From Thermoleophilia bacterium (GTDB lineage: Bacteria > Actinomycetota > Thermoleophilia > Gaiellales > Gaiellaceae), in NCBI GenBank assembly GCA_013362295.1, contig JABFWJ010000478.1:1-25867 (forward strand): DNA of 25,867 nucleotides, in the 5' to 3' direction. The notes below the pieces were generated by a model, which saw only the letters and a list, made by a program, of their open reading frames with translations, searched no databases and was not told the DNA's origin. Shown here one piece after another: positions 15,322 through 22,146 of the stretch. Within the stretch, counting starts at the first letter, position 1, and each line of letters starts with the position of its first letter. The translations under genes and the position numbers were made by a program.

Positions 15322-15546
15322 ATGCCGAACATAGGTCCCCTCGAGATCGTCGGCCTGCTGCTCCTGGCCCTCCTGCTCTTCGGAGCCAAGCGCCTGCCGG
15401 AGATCGGCCGCTCGCTCGGATCCGGAATGCGCGAATTCAAGGATTCCGTCACCGGGAAGACGGACGATCGCGCGGAGCTTCCGGTCGGGACGACGCAGGA
15501 CTCGACGGCACACTCGCCCTCGCGCGAGAACGAGACCGTTCACTAG
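15322..15546 (+). CDS. tatA: Twin-arginine translocase pore protein TatA
   Basis: TatA oligomers form the pathway through which folded Tat substrates cross the membrane. The 74-residue protein has the classic layout: a short N-terminal membrane helix (IGPLEIVGLLLLALLLFG), the FGAKRLPEIGRSLG hinge and amphipathic helix with the conserved Phe-Gly, GMREFKDSV, and a polar tail. It begins with MPN at ATG 15322, placed by TAGGGT 6 nt upstream. It is followed at 9 nt by tatC. No tatB is seen, as is common where TatA serves both roles. Confidence 0.93.
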   Translation: MPNIGPLEIVGLLLLALLLFGAKRLPEIGRSLGSGMREFKDSVTGKTDDRAELPVGTTQDSTAHSPSRENETVH

Positions 15547-15555
15547 AGGTTTGCC

Positions 15556-16314
15556 TTGAGGTTGCCGCGTCGCCTGGGTCACGGCGAAGAGGCCACGCTC
15601 GTCGAGCATCTCGAGGAACTGCGCCAGCGCTTGTTCGTGTGCATCGGCGCGGTCGTCGTCGCGTGGATCGCCGCCTTCGTCGTGCACGCGCGCGTCGTCC
15701 GGCTCCTGACCGACCAGCTGCCGAAGGAGCACCGGAAGCTCCTGACGCTCGGAATCGGCGAGCCGTTCATGACCTCGCTGTGGCTGAGCCTCTACCTCGG
15801 CGTCGCCGTCTCCCTCCCGGTGATCCTCTGGCAGGCGTGGTCGTTCTTCATCCCCGCGTTCGAGAAGAGCCACGAGCGGATGCTGAAAGCGTTCGTCTTC
15901 CTCGCGACCGGGCTCATGGTCTGCGGGCTCTTCTTCGGCTACTACGTCGCGCTTCCGGCCGCGGCGCGGTTCCTGACGCACTTCGACTCGAGCATCTACA
16001 ACGTCCAGGTTCAGGCACGGCCCTACATCAGCTTCGCGACGATGGTCCTGCTCGCGATGGCGCTCGTCTTCGAGCTGCCGCTGTTCGTGGTCGGCCTGAC
16101 GCGCATGGGCGTCCTGACCACCCGCCAGCTGCGCCGGAACCGGCGCATCGGGTACTTCACGGTCGCGGTGATCGGCGTCGCGCTTCCCGGCATCGACCCG
16201 GTCACGACGTTCTTCGAGACGATCCCGCTCGCGCTCCTCTACGAAGGGTCGATCTGGCTCTCCGTGCTGCTCGACCGCCGCGCCGCGCGCAGCGCCGAGC
16301 CCGTCGCAACATGA
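15556..16314 (+). CDS. tatC: Sec-independent translocase receptor TatC
   Basis: TatC is the polytopic subunit that recognises twin-arginine signal peptides. The 252-residue product carries the N-terminal VEHLEELRQRL motif, about six membrane helices and the family blocks LGIGEPFMTSLWLSLYLG, LPVILWQAWSFFIPAFEKS and GLTRMGVLTTRQLRRNRRIG. The TTG start (15556) is supported by AGAGGT 5 nt upstream and by the distance from tatA. Its last codons are duplicated in tandem immediately downstream (16289-16340). Cofactor-containing respiratory enzymes are typical Tat clients in this family; no specific client is shown here. Confidence 0.93.
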   Translation: MRLPRRLGHGEEATLVEHLEELRQRLFVCIGAVVVAWIAAFVVHARVVRLLTDQLPKEHRKLLTLGIGEPFMTSLWLSLYLGVAVSLPVILWQAWSFFIPAFEKSHERMLKAFVFLATGLMVCGLFFGYYVALPAAARFLTHFDSSIYNVQVQARPYISFATMVLLAMALVFELPLFVVGLTRMGVLTTRQLRRNRRIGYFTVAVIGVALPGIDPVTTFFETIPLALLYEGSIWLSVLLDRRAARSAEPVAT

Positions 16315-16340
16315 GCAGCGCCGAGCCCGTCGCGACGTGA
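16289..16340 (+). repeat. 26-bp tandem duplication at the tatC 3' end
   Basis: Two adjacent 26-nt units (16289-16314 and 16315-16340) differ at two positions. Both end in TGA. The second unit shifts register and supplies the GTG start of the next gene at its very end. Confidence 0.85.
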
Positions 16341-17605
16341 CGGAGCTGTCGGCCGAATGGCTGCTGCCTGTCGACGGGCCGCCGATCGAGGGCGGGCTCG
16401 TCCGCTACGAGGGCGGCGTGATCGTCGAGGTGACGGAGGGGCGCGCGGAGCGGCACTTTCCGGAGGCAGCGATCGTCCCGGGGTTCGTCAACGCGCACTC
16501 GCACCTCGAGTACGCCGTGTACGCGGGCTTCGGCGACGGCATGGCCTTCGGCCCCTGGATCCGCACGCACGTCGACCGCAAGGACCGGCTCGACGCAGCC
16601 CAGATGCTGGCGATCGCCCGCTGCGGCGTGGTGGACTCGTTGCGCGCCGGCATCACGACGACCGCGGACTACAGCTTCTCCGGCGCGGCCGCGGCCGCCG
16701 CGGGCCTGCTCGGGCTGCGGGCGATCGTCTACCTGGAGGTGTTCTCACCCGACCCGGATGACGCGCGGCGGCAGTTCGAGGACAAGCGGCGGCTCGTCGA
16801 CGAGACCGAGCTCGTCCGGATCGGAGTCTCGCCGCACGCGCCCTACACCTGCTCGCTCGACACGTACCGGTGGTGCCTCTCGCTCGGAATCCCGGTCGGC
16901 ACGCACCTCGCGGAGAGCCCGAACGAGGACGAGTGGCTCGAGCACGGCTCCGGGCCGCTGCGGCAGATCGCACCCGTGCTCGTGCCGCCGAGCGGGAAGC
17001 GTTCCGTGCCGACGCTCGAGCCCGTGCTCGGACCGGACCTGCTCTGCGCCCACTGCGTCGAGCTCACGGACGAGGACGTCGCGCTGCTCGCGGCGCGCAG
17101 CGTCCCGGTTGCGCACTGTCCGCGCTCGAATGCGCTCCTCGGCTGCGGGATCGCCCCGCTCGCGCCGCTGCGCGCGGCCGGGGTGGCCGTCGGCCTCGGG
17201 ACCGACTCGCCGGCCTCGACCCCGTCCTTCGACATGTTCGAGGAGATGCGGGCGGCGATCTTCCTGGCGCGGGCCCGTGAGCGCAGCGCCGGGGCGCTCC
17301 TGCCTGCGGAGGCCCTCCGGATGGCGACTCTGGATGCCGCCCGCGCCCTGCGACTGGACGATCGGGTGGGTACCCTGACCCCCGGTAAGCGCGCCGATCT
17401 GACGGTGGTGTCGCTCGCGGGAAGCCCGTACCATCCGGTCGAGGATCCCGCGGCCGCCGTCGTCTTCGGAGGCTCGCCGGAACGAGTGCTCCAAACGATC
17501 GTCGACGGTCAGACCCGCTACGCAAACGAGGACAACGAGAAGTGGCGAGAGGTACGCAGCACCGCAAGCGCCGCCCGGCAGCGAATGCTCGCGCCGCGGC
17601 AGTAG
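16337..17605 (+). CDS. Amidohydrolase-superfamily deaminase (MtaD/SsnA/aminofutalosine-deaminase type)
   Basis: This metal-dependent hydrolase (422 aa) has metal ligands and catalytic residues in order: NAHSHLEY (His54, His56), SPHAPYT (His167), GTHLAES (His190, Glu193), CAHCVE (His239) and GLGTDSPAS (Asp290). It then has the C-terminal GTLTPGKRADLTVV typical of the family. Such enzymes remove the amino group from adenosine-type compounds (methylthioadenosine, SAH, 6-aminofutalosine), guanine or related rings; sequence alone does not choose among them. The GTG start overlaps the end of the tatC duplication (GTGA). The 3' end overlaps the next gene by 64 nt. Confidence 0.85.
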   Translation: MTELSAEWLLPVDGPPIEGGLVRYEGGVIVEVTEGRAERHFPEAAIVPGFVNAHSHLEYAVYAGFGDGMAFGPWIRTHVDRKDRLDAAQMLAIARCGVVDSLRAGITTTADYSFSGAAAAAAGLLGLRAIVYLEVFSPDPDDARRQFEDKRRLVDETELVRIGVSPHAPYTCSLDTYRWCLSLGIPVGTHLAESPNEDEWLEHGSGPLRQIAPVLVPPSGKRSVPTLEPVLGPDLLCAHCVELTDEDVALLAARSVPVAHCPRSNALLGCGIAPLAPLRAAGVAVGLGTDSPASTPSFDMFEEMRAAIFLARARERSAGALLPAEALRMATLDAARALRLDDRVGTLTPGKRADLTVVSLAGSPYHPVEDPAAAVVFGGSPERVLQTIVDGQTRYANEDNEKWREVRSTASAARQRMLAPRQ

Positions 17606-18429
17606 CCGCGCCCAAGCGGCAACGGCCGCCCCAGTGGCAGGACCAGCTGTTCTTCCAGCGGCTGCGGACGCATGCGAAGTGGGCCTACGTCGGCCTCGCC
17701 GTCGCCTTCGTGCTCGGCTTCGTCCTCCTCGGTGTCGGTTCCGGTTCGACCGGGGTCAGCGACGTCCTCCAGAACGCATTCCACTTCGGGGGCGGCGGCG
17801 GGACGTCGATCTCGAAGCTCGAGAAGAAGACGCAGAAGAATCCGAGCGACGCGACGGCGTGGCGCGACCTCGCGACCGCGTACGAGCAGAAGCAGCGCAC
17901 GCAGGACGCGGTGACCGCGCTGCAGCGGTACACCGCGCTGCGCTCGCAGGACCAGACCGCCCTCCAGGAGCTCGCGGGGCAGTACTCGAACCTCGCGAAC
18001 ACGTATGCGACGGACTACTCGAACGCGCAGGCGCAGGCCGCCCAGCAGGCATCCCCGGCCTCGACGTTCGCCCCGCCGTCCTCGACGCCGCTCGGAAAGC
18101 TCTTCACGGATCCGGCGGCGCTCAAAGATCCGATCTCCGACGCCGTGCAGTCGCTCGCCTCCACGAAGCAGAGCACGGCGTACTCGAAATACCAGGAAGC
18201 GCAGAAGAACGCCGAGACGACCTACCAGAAGCTTGCGTCGTTGACGCCGAACGACGCGACGGTGCAGATTCAGCTCGGGCAGGCGGCGCAGTCGGCCGGC
18301 GACACGAAGACGGCGGTCGGCGCGTTCGAGAAGTTCCTGAAGCTCGCCCCGACCGATCCGCTCGCGCCTCAGGTGAAGCAAGCGCTGAAGGCGCTGAAGG
18401 CTTCGACGGCGGCCTCCGCCTCCGGTTAG
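17542..18429 (+). CDS. Membrane-anchored TPR-like protein
   Basis: The 295-residue product has a very basic N terminus (HRKRRPAANARAAAVAAPKR), one membrane helix at about 47-66 (AYVGLAVAFVLGFVLLGVG) and an outward segment. A TPR-like unit (NPSDATAWRDLATAYEQKQR) precedes an Ala/Gln/Ser-rich spacer, and another TPR-like unit (LTPNDATVQIQLGQAAQSAG) is followed by FEKFLKLAPTDPLAP. It would be a bitopic scaffold protein outside the membrane. GTG 17542 lies inside the amidohydrolase gene (64-nt overlap); no later start precedes the helix, so the overlap appears real. A partner cannot be named; neighbours suggest the envelope or respiration. Confidence 0.72.
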   Translation: MARGTQHRKRRPAANARAAAVAAPKRQRPPQWQDQLFFQRLRTHAKWAYVGLAVAFVLGFVLLGVGSGSTGVSDVLQNAFHFGGGGGTSISKLEKKTQKNPSDATAWRDLATAYEQKQRTQDAVTALQRYTALRSQDQTALQELAGQYSNLANTYATDYSNAQAQAAQQASPASTFAPPSSTPLGKLFTDPAALKDPISDAVQSLASTKQSTAYSKYQEAQKNAETTYQKLASLTPNDATVQIQLGQAAQSAGDTKTAVGAFEKFLKLAPTDPLAPQVKQALKALKASTAASASG

Positions 18430-18471
18430 ACTCACGCGGCAGTCGGCCCTGCCATCGAACCGGGGGAAGCG

Positions 18472-18837
18472 ATGAACTTCGACATCAAGACGGAGCAGCT
18501 TTCGGACGACTCCTACGTCATCTCGCTCGCCGGCGAGGTCGACCTGTACACGGCGCCCGAGTTCAAGCAGCAGCTGCTCGAGGTGATCGGCCAGGGCGGA
18601 AAGCAGGTGGTCGTCGACTTCTCGAACACGACGTTCATCGACTCGACGACCCTCGGCGTGCTCGTCGGCGGCGTCAAGCGCCTTCGCACCAACGACGGCC
18701 AGCTCTCGCTCGTCTGCAGCGACCGCAACATCACGAAGATCTTCGAGATCACGGGCCTGGACCGCGTCTTCGCGATCTACGGCACGCGTGACGAGGCCGT
18801 GGCGAAGCTCGAGGGCGTCTCCCAACCCTCCTCGTAG
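18472..18837 (+). CDS. STAS-domain anti-sigma factor antagonist
   Basis: The 121-residue protein is a single STAS domain of the SpoIIAA/RsbV family: LAGEVDLYTAPEFKQQLLEV, then VVVDFSNTTFIDSTTLGVLV with Ser58 as the likely phosphorylation site, and CSDRNITKIFEITGLDRVF. In this family the unphosphorylated form binds an anti-sigma kinase and frees a sigma factor. No kinase or sigma gene lies next to it here, so it acts on a partner elsewhere or belongs to another regulatory branch. GGGGGAA lies 3-7 nt before the ATG. A SigB/F-like promoter is seen in the window at about 25.13 kb, which may or may not be connected. Confidence 0.88.
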   Translation: MNFDIKTEQLSDDSYVISLAGEVDLYTAPEFKQQLLEVIGQGGKQVVVDFSNTTFIDSTTLGVLVGGVKRLRTNDGQLSLVCSDRNITKIFEITGLDRVFAIYGTRDEAVAKLEGVSQPSS

Positions 18838-18839
18838 CT

Positions 18840-19502
18840 CTGCGTAGACCGCTCCTACCGGCCGCGCTGCTCGCCGTCGCGCTCTTGGCGGCGGGCTGCG
18901 GGGCCGTCGGCCGGGTGACGACCGGCGACACGAGCCAGGGCAAGAAGCTGTTCGCCGACCGGTGCGCCTCGTGCCACACGCTCGCGGACGCGAAGGCGCA
19001 GGGGACGATCGGGCCGAACCTCGACGACGCCTTCTCCTCGGACAAGCAGCAGGGGTTCTCCGAGCAGACGATGGCCGACGTCGTTCGCGGACAGATCGCC
19101 TACCCGGAGAAGCCGATGCCGGCGAACCTCGTGCGCGGCACCGACGCCGACGACGTCGCGCTCTACATCGCGAAGTGCGCGGGCAATCCGAACTGCGGCG
19201 TGACGGCGGCGACAAACGCGCCGCCGCCCGCGACGACGACGACCGCCGGCGGCGGTGGCGCGGCCGCGCCGGACGGCAAGAAGATCTTCGCGTCGGCGGG
19301 TTGCGCACAGTGCCACACGCTGAAGGACGCGAATGCGACCGGCAACGTCGGCCCGAACCTCGACCAGCTCAAGCCCTCGGCCGGCCGGGTCGCACACCAG
19401 GTCGAGGTCGGCGGCGGCGCGATGCCGGCGTTCAAGGGAACGCTCAGCGCGGCGGAGATCAAGGCGGTCGCCGACTACGTTGCTCGCGTGGCGGGCAAGT
19501 AG
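18840..19502 (+). CDS. Di-heme cytochrome c lipoprotein
   Basis: Two class-I cytochrome c domains are fused. Heme sites are CASCH (about 42-46) and CAQCH (about 155-159), with later Met candidates KPMPANL and GAMPAFKGTL. A Thr/Ala/Gly linker (NAPPPATTTTAGGGG) joins the domains. Upstream in frame is a clear lipoprotein signal, RRPLLPAALLAVALLAAGC, with lipobox LAAGC, so I extend the gene to CTG 18840, although this is a rare start codon. The next usual codon, TTG 18885, would destroy the signal peptide. The protein should be anchored outside the membrane and is a likely electron donor to the caa3 oxidase encoded downstream. It begins 3 nt after the STAS gene stop. Confidence 0.82.
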   Translation: MRRPLLPAALLAVALLAAGCGAVGRVTTGDTSQGKKLFADRCASCHTLADAKAQGTIGPNLDDAFSSDKQQGFSEQTMADVVRGQIAYPEKPMPANLVRGTDADDVALYIAKCAGNPNCGVTAATNAPPPATTTTAGGGGAAAPDGKKIFASAGCAQCHTLKDANATGNVGPNLDQLKPSAGRVAHQVEVGGGAMPAFKGTLSAAEIKAVADYVARVAGK

Positions 19503-19571
19503 CGCTCGAATCTGTTTCGGCTCCGCCGAATCAGGTTCGGGAATCTGATTCCGCGCAGCGGAACCAGATTC
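19503..19571. repeat. Intergenic palindromic repeat, copy 2, with a second larger hairpin
   Basis: Positions 19503-19541 match 9360-9398 with two differences. They are followed by GAATCTG-A-TTCCGC, a GCA loop and GCGGAA-C-CAGATTC (19541-19571), a near-perfect inverted repeat of the same design. The block fills the gap between the convergent cytochrome c and GNAT genes. Confidence 0.75.
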
Positions 19572-19576
19572 CAGCT

Positions 19577-20086
19577 TCAGATGTGCTTCCCGAGCACGAG
19601 GTACGGCGGGTAGCCGGGCCCGAAGTCGACGCTTGCGAGCTCCGACCAGCCGTTCTTGGCGTAGAAGCTCCGCGCCTTGCGCGAGCCTGCCTGCGTCGAG
19701 AGGAGCGCGCGGTCGTGCGGCTGGCGCGTCAGCAGCTGTGCGAGGAGCGCACTGCCGACGCCGCGCCTTTGCCGCGACGGCCTCACGTGCAGCTCGACGA
19801 TCTCGAAATGCGGCGGCTCGATCCATTCCTCGCGCTGCGCGGCCGTGAGCGAGCGCGCCACGTGCTCGGTCCACCATTGTCCGGCCCCACCCGTGTACCC
19901 GTAACCGAAGCCGACGATCTCGTCGCCCTCGCGCGCGGCGAGGAAGACGAAGTCCGCGCGCTCGGTGTGTGCCGGCAGGCGGTTGGCAGCCCACTCGTCG
20001 GAGAGCGCGCCCGCGCCGAGCGCCGAGCGGTGCACCTCCCGCAGCTCGCGCACGAACGGCAGCGGATTTAGAGGCTCGACCGTCAG
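19577..20086 (-). CDS. GNAT-family N-acetyltransferase
   Basis: The product has the GNAT acetyl-CoA fold: FVFLAAREGDEIVGFGYGYT (beta strands), EIVELHVRPSRQRRGVGSAL with the acetyl-CoA loop RQRRGVG (Q/RxxGxG/A), RALLSTQAGSRKARSFYAKN and GWSELASVDF. The WW-containing motif GGAGQWWTEHVA is seen in an actinobacterial subgroup. Substrate is unknown. The start is uncertain. CTG 20086 overlaps the upstream stop (CTGA) and keeps the first strand. GTG 20053 is the first standard codon but removes it. As the last gene of the cox-operon run, it could modify a small molecule or a protein; there is no further clue. Confidence 0.78.
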   Translation of the reverse strand: MTVEPLNPLPFVRELREVHRSALGAGALSDEWAANRLPAHTERADFVFLAAREGDEIVGFGYGYTGGAGQWWTEHVARSLTAAQREEWIEPPHFEIVELHVRPSRQRRGVGSALLAQLLTRQPHDRALLSTQAGSRKARSFYAKNGWSELASVDFGPGYPPYLVLGKHI

Positions 20087-20724
20087 CTGGCGCGGTCCGC
20101 TTCGAGGTCCACGACGACGTGCGTGAGAGGCAGCGCGAAGCGCTCGCGCGCCTTCTCGACGACGCCGCGCTCGAGCCAGTGCGAACGTCCGACGGGGTGG
20201 GTCGAGACGATCAGCTCGTCGGGTCGGAACGTCCGCAGTGCGTCCTCGATCGCCTGGATCGGATCGCCGTCGCCGATCTCGCCTTCCGCGGCGACGCCCG
20301 CGTCCCTCATCGAGCCGAGGCTGCGGTCGAGGCGCGCCTGGGCGTTTGCGCGCGCCTCGTCCTCGTCGGAGACCCAGTGCCGGAGCGGCGAGTTGAGCGC
20401 GGGGCAGACCACCAGCACACGGGCCGTGCGCCCTTCCGAGCGCGCACGGATCTCGGACAGCAACTCGGGCCCCCCGACCGTCTCGTTGGCGACGACGAGG
20501 ATCCTGTGCTCGTCCGGCGGGCTTGCCGCGGGCACCTGCTTGACCGGCGCCTCGGCCTCCGCGCGCCGGAAGAACCACCACAGCGCGAGCGGCGTCAGCA
20601 CGACGAACACCGCGACACCCAGCCAGCGGTTGATCAGCGAGCCGATCACGATCAGCGCGAAGTAGCCGATCGTCAACCAGACGAACCGGAACGCATCTGC
20701 TTCGCTCCGGAAAGGGTTCCGCAT
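20083..20724 (-). CDS. Two-helix membrane protein with a C-terminal USP-like domain, in the oxidase operon
   Basis: The first 60 residues (NPFRSEADAFRFVWLTIGYF, ALIVIGSLINRWLG, VAVFVVLTPLALWWFF) form two membrane helices, occupying the operon slot where small oxidase subunit IV-type proteins are often found. From about 72 a Rossmann-like domain follows: HRILVVANETVGGPELLSEI, RVLVVCPALNSPLRHWVSDE, AIEDALRTFRPDELIVSTHP and HWLERGVVEKARE. It resembles universal stress proteins but lacks the usual G-x2-G-x9-G-S/T nucleotide motif. The same domain occurs twice in the protein at 21347-22144. ATG 20724 is 2 nt beyond the coxC stop, so it is cotranscribed. Function is inferred only: a cytoplasmic domain tethered to the oxidase. 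Confidence 0.78.
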   Translation of the reverse strand: MRNPFRSEADAFRFVWLTIGYFALIVIGSLINRWLGVAVFVVLTPLALWWFFRRAEAEAPVKQVPAASPPDEHRILVVANETVGGPELLSEIRARSEGRTARVLVVCPALNSPLRHWVSDEDEARANAQARLDRSLGSMRDAGVAAEGEIGDGDPIQAIEDALRTFRPDELIVSTHPVGRSHWLERGVVEKARERFALPLTHVVVDLEADRAS

Positions 20725-20726
20725 AT

Positions 20727-21350
20727 CTAAATGATGTAGACGGTCACGTAGACGACGATCCACATCACGTCGACGAAGTGCCAGTAGATGCCGCCGATCT
20801 CGACGCCGTGATGGTGCTCGGGCGAGAAGTGCCCGCGGAACGCCCGGATCGTCATCGCGAGCAGGATCGTCAGGCCGACGAAGACGTGTGCACCGTGCAG
20901 GCCCGTCAGCCCGAAGAAGGTCGCGGCAAACGAGGAGTTCGACGTGTTGAACCCGATGCGGTGGTACTCGATCACCTGCGTCAGCAGGAACGTCAGCCCG
21001 AGGCACAGCGTGAGCACCAGCCCCGCCTGCATGCCCGCGCGGTTGCCCCGCTTGATCGACGTGTCGGCCCAGTGCATCGTGCCGCTCGAAGTGACGAGGA
21101 TCAGCGTGTTGATCCCCGCGACGAACACCGGGCGGTGGAAGCCGTCGGGCGGCCACTGCCCGCCGACGCCGTGGTTGACGACGCGGTCGAAGAAGTACAC
21201 GGTGAAGAACGAGCCGAAGAGCATGATCTCCGACGCGATGAAGAGGAACATCCCGAGTACGGACGGCGAGACCCGCGAGCTGTAGTGAATCGGCGGCGGG
21301 CCATGGTGTTCAAAAGGGCCGTGCTCGTGGGCTTCGGCGGCAGTGCTCAT
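20727..21350 (-). CDS. ctaE: Cytochrome c oxidase subunit III
   Basis: This is the lipid-binding, non-redox core subunit of the heme-copper oxidase. The 207-residue, five-helix form (short type) shows SVLGMFLFIASEIMLFGSFF with the conserved Glu, FFGLTGLHGAHVFVGLTILL with the conserved His pair and YWHFVDVMWIVVYVTVYII at the C terminus. A His-rich N terminus (HEHGPFEHHGPPP) precedes the first helix. The start ATG overlaps the stop of the tandem USP-like gene (ATGA), so translation is coupled. Order in transcription: coxB, coxA, USP pair, coxC, membrane-USP. Confidence 0.93.
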   Translation of the reverse strand: MSTAAEAHEHGPFEHHGPPPIHYSSRVSPSVLGMFLFIASEIMLFGSFFTVYFFDRVVNHGVGGQWPPDGFHRPVFVAGINTLILVTSSGTMHWADTSIKRGNRAGMQAGLVLTLCLGLTFLLTQVIEYHRIGFNTSNSSFAATFFGLTGLHGAHVFVGLTILLAMTIRAFRGHFSPEHHHGVEIGGIYWHFVDVMWIVVYVTVYII

Positions 21351-22144
21351 GACGGCGAGATGACGTGCTCGACGGGAAGGCCGGTGTCCTTGCGCAGCCG
21401 CTGCACGAGGTCGCGGCGCAGCCAGCCGCTCTTCTCGCCCGGGAAGGTCGAGACGATGATCTCGTTCACGCTCTCGTCGTGCACCGCGTTCATCGCGGCC
21501 GTGTACGGATCCGGATGCACGACCTGCCCGTGCGCGTCGATGCCCTCGCTGCGCAGCTCGGTCAGCGCGCGGCGGAGGCGGCGATCGGCGGCGGCGTGCT
21601 CCTCCTCGTCGCTCTGGGGCGCGACGATCAGGAAGCTCGACGTCCCCTCGGATGCGCGCCGCCGGATGCGGTCGAGCAGCTCTCGCGAGACGACGGTCTG
21701 GTTGGCGATCACGAGCACGTTCGGCTCGGCCTCCTCGGCGGCCATCACGTGCAGGACCGGTATTCCGCCCGCCGCCCGCTCGATGTCCTCGACGACATGG
21801 CGCCGCATCCAGCCGGAGCGCTCCTCCGGATGCGTCGAGACGACGATCTTGTCGACCTTCGGCTCGAGCTGGGCGAGCGCGTCCTTCACGGCCTGCACCG
21901 GACCGGTCTCGACGACGAACCCCTGCGCCGCGAGGCCCGTCTCGCGCAGCGCCTTCAGGGTCTGGTCGAGCCGCCGCCCGGCAGACGCGCGCCGCGTGTC
22001 CTCGTAGACGACGTAGCCCTGGTTCGGCTCGTTGACGGGTGCGATCACCGTCACGCGGTCCTCTCCACCCGCCTCGGCACGCACGGCGTCCTGCAGCGTC
22101 TTCGACGCGGCGGTCTCGTTCGCGATCACGAGGACGTGGGCCAT
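21347..22144 (-). CDS. Tandem universal-stress-like protein in the oxidase operon (265 aa)
   Basis: Two copies of one alpha/beta domain are fused. Copy 1 (about 1-128) reads HVLVIANETAASKTLQDAV, DRVTVIAPVNEPNQGYVVYE, DKIVVSTHPEERSGWMRRHV. Copy 2 (about 135-265) reads NVLVIANQTVVSRELLDRI, SFLIVAPQSDEEEHAAADRR, NEIIVSTFPGEKSGWLRRDL. Each has VLVIANxT at strand 1 and xIVST(H/F)PxxxSGWxRR near the end. A third copy is in the protein at 20083-20724. The fold resembles UspA, but the classical ATP motif is replaced by STHP/SGW. ATG 22144 lies 2 nt after the coxA stop, and the stop overlaps the coxC start, so it is an integral operon member. No signal peptide or membrane segment: cytoplasmic. Function unknown; it may sense a nucleotide or energy state for the oxidase. 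Confidence 0.8.
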   Translation of the reverse strand: MAHVLVIANETAASKTLQDAVRAEAGGEDRVTVIAPVNEPNQGYVVYEDTRRASAGRRLDQTLKALRETGLAAQGFVVETGPVQAVKDALAQLEPKVDKIVVSTHPEERSGWMRRHVVEDIERAAGGIPVLHVMAAEEAEPNVLVIANQTVVSRELLDRIRRRASEGTSSFLIVAPQSDEEEHAAADRRLRRALTELRSEGIDAHGQVVHPDPYTAAMNAVHDESVNEIIVSTFPGEKSGWLRRDLVQRLRKDTGLPVEHVISPS

Positions 22145-22146
22145 TG

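Noticed and set aside
16311..16340. Nine-codon ORF (ATG 16311 to TGA 16340)
   Set aside because: It is a by-product of the 26-bp tandem duplication of the tatC end, not a likely gene.
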